Assembly: GCF_016545825.1 (NCBI RefSeq)
Contig: NC_052619.1
Location: 10,245,501 to 10,309,500 of the forward strand
Direction of reading: 5' to 3'
Source of the DNA: Eucalyptus grandis
Lineage: Eukaryota > Streptophyta > Magnoliopsida > Myrtales > Myrtaceae
Length of the DNA stretch: 64,000 nucleotides
Below are positions 59,989 through 64,000 of the stretch, one piece after another (the stretch's first letter is position 1; each line of letters begins with the position of its first letter). The position numbers and the translations under genes were made by a program. The notes below the pieces were generated by a model. The model made no database searches. It had not been told where the DNA came from and saw only the letters and a program-made list of their open reading frames with translations.

Positions 59989-61370
59989 TTGTACCTGATG
60001 GGTTTGCTTATGTATGACTTGGAAGTCATTTATGAAAAGGTTTGGCTCGAGGAGCTTTCTGCTGTTATGAATTGTGGCAGTGATATAATTCAGTTTGTTC
60101 AGTTAGCGTGTGAAAGTTTTGAATCACTGAAAGCCGAAGAGGAACTTCGATCCTTGTTATTCGTCACTGAAGATAACTTGATTCTGGTTGTTGGTTATTG
60201 GATCTTCATGGCAACTGTAATGGATGCGTTAGTTGAGGAGCCGAATATGGAAAACTTAATCGTGGTACATAAGTTTTCTAAGGTATTTTCTGAAGAATTG
60301 TCAAGTTGCTGTCAGAAAGAGAAATAGAGTTCGCGATTGAATCAGCAACCGGAATAGAGCCAGCCCCTAAGGCTCCTTACCGGATGGTGTTACCCGAGTT
60401 AAAAGAACTGAAGGTGCAGATGCAGGAAGTGTTGAATAGGGGATTCATACGTCCAGTGCATCACCTTGAGAGCACCCGTTCTATTCGTGAGGAAGAAAGT
60501 TGGTTTATTGTGTTTGTACATCGATATTTCTTAAGATCGACTTGGGGTCATGGTATCATTAGTTGAGGATCAGGAAAAAGGGACATACTGAAGTTAGCAT
60601 CTCGCACTCGATACAGCAGTTATGAGTTCATTGTAATACCGTGTGGTTTAATGGACACCTTAGTTGTTTGTTTGGGTCTTATGAGCAGAATGTTTAAGGG
60701 TACTTGAATCAGTTGTGATCATGTTCATTGAAGTTATCCTGGTGTGTTCAAAGAGTGCTGAGGAGCACGAGAGACATTAGAAGATGATACTTCAGACCTT
60801 AAGGACTCTTGAATCTTACACTAAGTTTAGCAAGTGCGAGTTTTGGATGACTCGTGTTGTGTTCCTAGGTCATGTGATTTCAGGAGAAGGAATCTCCGTA
60901 GACCTCGTCCAAGATTTAAGCTGTGATCAGTTGGCCAAGATTGACTGTAGTGATAAAGATCAGAAGTTTTCTGAGTTTAGCAGGGTATTACATATGGTTT
61001 GTAAAAAGGTTTTCAGTGTTAGCATCGCTGTTGACAAGAATTCTGAAGAAGGAAGAAAAGTTTGTGTTGACAGATAAGTGCAAGTGTAGTTTTCAAAGGC
61101 CTAAGGAGAGGCTGACTACCGCACTTGTGCTTACTATTCCATCTGGTCCTGAAAGTTATGAGATCTGCAGTGATGTGTCGTTTAAAGGATTGGGTTGTGT
61201 GTTGATACAACAGGATAGGGTTGTTGCATATGTGTACCGTTAGTTGAGACCTCGGGAGTTGAATATGAGACAGCGTCACTGGATGGAACTCATTAAGGAT
61301 TATGACTATGATATTTTGTATCACTTTGGAAAGGTAAGCAAAGTCGCATATGCACTGAGTTGAGAGTCCT
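59989..61370 (+). pseudogene. pol remnant (protease/RT/RNase H) of element II
   Basis: 59989-60327 reads KFSKVFSEELSSC at its end. A one-base shift leads into REIEFAIESATGIEPAPKAP and LKELKVQMQEVLNRGFIRPV (60306-60480), the start of a Tekay-type RT. The fingers and palm are lost to stops and no YLDD was found. KFSKCEFWMTRVVFLGHVIS (about 60820-60885) and RNase H shreds (YEICSDVSFKGLGCVLIQQD at about 61155-61215; a DYDYDILYHFGK-like end near 61330) follow. No integrase recognised downstream. Non-functional. Confidence 0.85.
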
Positions 61371-62666
61371 TAGCTGTACAGTCGGTACTCGAGGATTGAA
61401 TATTACTTGAGGAAGTCCGAAATTCAGTTTTCAAATCTAAGGTATGCTACCTTTTGAATCTTATGACTACCCTTAGAATTGAGCCGAGAGTTCATATCAG
61501 AATCAAATCGCTTCAGTGGACAGATTCAGAAATTCAGAAGATTTTATAAGAGAATGCAGATGAGAGAGAGATTGATTTTTTTTATTTATTTCCGAAGGCA
61601 GAACGCTAAGGTTCTGAGGACGATTGTGTGTAATTGACAATACGGAGATTAAAGAAGAGATCTTATGGGAAGCTCATCATAGCAACTTCAGCGTTGTCCA
61701 AACAGTGCGAAGATGAGTCAGAATCTATATCATCGGGATTGGTAGATCGGTATGACGATAGATATCACCGAACAAGTTGTAAGTGTTGGATACATCAGTA
61801 AGTGAGAATTTGGTAATGTAAGCTAGGAAAGCTTTTTCAAGTACTGGAGAGAGGTTTGTGTGGGAATGAAAGTATAACATGATGGAATGTTATGACAGGT
61901 TATTAAGGAGTCAGGAAGAGCATTGATTCCTTATGAGGTTGTAGTCGACAGGTGATCAGAGTCAACTCACCTTAATGCACGAAAAGATATCGATTGGAAT
62001 AGGTATACCGAAGTGTGTGTATATCATATAATTTATCTGCATGGAGTGCTGGGGATGAATTGTATTTCAAATCTAGATCGATGTCCCAGTGCGTAGCTTT
62101 CGAGATGGTTCTTTCTTAAGCAAAGGCATAGCGTAGAGTGCATAATTTCAATTGCTGAGATGAAGTCAGCGAAAGAAAGATCACGGGCCAGGGTCAGTAC
62201 AGAAGTCAATGATTGCAGTTGCCAAGATCAGTGTCAGAGTTATATCAGATCTTAACCAGAGGTTCCTAGTTTCAGCAGATCAGTTAGATAGTTTCTTTCT
62301 TAATCAGTGCATAGCAGAGTGTACAGAACTTCAGTCGGTTGAGATGAGATCAGAGATAAAAAAAATTGCAGGTCCAGAGTTGGTTCAGAAATCAGTGATT
62401 CAGTTGCAATTATCAGAGACAGTTTAGAGACTGCTCAGAATCGCCAGTTTAGCTTCGCAGATTTTGTGTTGAAGACCTTTGGAATTTTAAGTGAGCAAGT
62501 GTTTAGCATTTTGAACCCGAAGTGGTTTGGGCAAGATAGCATTGATCTTGCAGTATTGGTGCAGAAGGAGTAACCTGAGAAAGAGAAGATTATATGAGAC
62601 GATTGTACCCCCACCTTTTTGTTTAAGAATTGGTAAAGGTTTAAATTTCGAGGACGAAATTTTTAT
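61371..62666. other. Non-coding interior of element II
   Basis: No domain recognised where integrase should be. The text is rich in CAG-containing words (TCAGCAGATCAG, TTCAGTCGG) and looks like decayed or low-constraint element DNA. The conserved word CGAGGACGAAATTTTTAT near 62649 precedes the purine tract. Confidence 0.55.
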
Positions 62667-62680
62667 AAGAGGGGAAGAGT
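62667..62680 (+). other. Polypurine tract of element II
   Basis: AAGAGGGGAAGAGT directly before the right LTR. Confidence 0.85.
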
Positions 62681-64000
62681 TGTGACATCCCGATTTTCCA
62701 ATCCTATTTTCAATAAATTGAGACGGGCATTTCGTTGGCACGCATATAGTTCTTTTCCTTGAGTCGGCCACTCATGTGAAAACTAGTCTATCGGGTGAAG
62801 CTGTTAAGAGTTTCTAATGCATCAGACTCGAGAATTTGACTAGGAAGCGATCTTTCGACCGAGTTAATCTGCAAGGGTCATTACGGCACAATTAAAATTG
62901 ATTAGAGATCGGAGATAGGTCGACTCGACAGAGGCATGTGATCAGGTGTGGGTGATTCCACCAGATCGCACAATTCTTGTCAATTAGCACTAGACCGACC
63001 TTTCTATCGATTGGGTACCCTGTGTTCGTATTTGAAACCTTGAGATTATCCCGACAACCGAAAGTCGCCAATGTTTCAAAGATGTACATTGTGGCTTGAG
63101 ATGATCAACCACATGTCAAATGCATGAAAATTTCTAAAGGCTACCAGGTAGGTTGGGCCGCGCTAGTATCATGCCAAAGTGAAATTAACCGTGGAATTGA
63201 GATCGAATTCAGAAATTGGAAGTCCGAGTGTGTCACAAATCATTTCAAGATCATTGAATCATCTTTGGAAGATTTTTCATGCAAGCCGAGCTTTTTAGCA
63301 AAATAATCAAGAAATGGCTAATTTTGCTCGAGAAATTAGTAGGCCGTTTTTGGTCGCGCTTTTGGGACTTAAGTTGGTTCTATGGACAAGTGAAGATGTG
63401 AATTAAAATGTGGCGCAATTGGATAAATTTTATGGACTTCAATTTTGGACTCAATTAGAAGTGGATTGATTATAATTGAAGAATTTGATGTACAAGAATT
63501 GGACCCCGGCGGAAAATGAAAGTGCAACCATTGGAGAAGTTGTGGAGGATTTGAGTGAGTGGAAGATGACATGGGATGATGTCATGGTGGTTGAGGCCAA
63601 GGGTTGAGATCTTGACACGTGGACGATGGAGATTTGCCCGAGAAAAGGTGACCCATCACCATCATCATCCTCCTTGAATCAAGGGACTTGTCTTGGGACT
63701 TGAGGAGGAGGGAGAGAGGAGGCCGAACGGAACCAGCAGCCGCACGCCCACTTCGTCCGCCCGTCCGACCATCGGCAGCTTCGCCCGTCGCCGTTCGCCG
63801 TCGCAACTTGGCCTCGCCGCTCGCTCCTCCGCCTCTCTCTCTCTCTACCCTTGCGTCGTTGAAGCCTCTTTCCTCCATTGTTGGTTGCTGTTTGAACGCA
63901 CCAGCAGATCTGAGCACGCCGAGGCTAGTTGCAACCCAGCCAGACTGCCATCTGCTCCTTCTCGGCCCCAAACAGAAGCTGGAAAAATGGGTATGGCAGC
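62681..64000 (+). repeat. 3' LTR of element II, cut by the window end
   Basis: Matches 55528 onward, including the TCCATTGTTGGTTG region. A deletion of about 235 bp near 63950 joins the CCAGCCAGACTG side directly to CTGCTCCTTCTCGG. Otherwise near-identical. Confidence 0.92.

Larger units (their letters stand above)
55528..64000 (+). mobile_element. Tekay-like Ty3/gypsy retrotransposon II, runs off the window
   Basis: Left LTR 55528-58735, PBS 58748-58760, a decayed interior of only 3.9 kb, purine tract at 62667-62680 and the start of the right LTR at 62681. The right end lies outside. It is inserted in the foldback element of intron 6 of CNGC copy D. The interior has gag, RT and RNase H shreds full of stops, and no recognisable integrase. 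LTR similarity is nevertheless very high: about 18 differences over the first 1.2 kb by eye. Confidence 0.92.

Noticed and set aside
61019..61324. 101-codon minus-strand frame
   Set aside because: Antisense of the RNase H remnant of element II.

Overview
The window is plant nuclear DNA. Genes are split by many GT-AG introns, the largest protein family is a plant-type cyclic-nucleotide-gated channel, and most of the rest is plant transposable elements: chromodomain Ty3/gypsy, Mutator-like, hAT-like and Harbinger-like elements, and a possible SINE. I read it as a eudicot. A woody Myrtaceae-type genome such as Eucalyptus is a guess from the general look, not shown by any marker.

Layout. 1-3344 holds the last six coding exons of a CNGC20-like gene (copy A) that begins left of the window. 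5634-14675 is one copy of a segmental duplication, carrying a decayed chromodomain Ty3/gypsy element (5701-11208). 14676-18860 is probably an old Tat/Ogre-like remnant. 19110-23565 is a large inverted repeat holding two head-to-head, truncated U-box E3 ligase pseudogenes, with GC-rich transposon insertions in and between its arms. 24060-35298 is the one complete gene: a CNGC20-like channel (copy B) of 12 coding exons. Its exon lengths sum to 2316 nt (771 residues plus stop) with every splice phase matching. 36172-37126 is a hAT-like element and 37281-38003 a small Mutator-like element. 40838-42781 is the 5' end of a third CNGC20-like copy (C), broken by a nonsense codon.

From about 42776 to 54137 the duplicated segment appears again, without the Ty3/gypsy element but with different insertions: a two-element retrotransposon chimera (43789-46631), a 4.76-kb Mutator-like composite with 1.25-kb inverted arms (48325-53088) and a 79-bp SINE-like piece. 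At 54584-55178 lie CNGC exons 5 (partial) and 6 (copy D), probably the remainder of pseudogene C. Intron 6 of D is interrupted by a large Tekay-like retrotransposon (55528 to beyond 64000) with 3.2-kb LTRs.

How it fits together. This is a tandem CNGC19/20-type calcium-channel cluster: one intact gene, one probably intact gene cut by the window edge, and one pseudogene. Transposons and a segmental duplication have reshaped it. Because the duplicated segment exists twice, each copy serves as the empty-site control for insertions in the other, so several target-site duplications (17 bp, 9 bp, 5 bp, 17 bp) can be read directly. I see no rRNA, tRNA or CRISPR. The many open frames in the GC-rich blocks are compositional artefacts.
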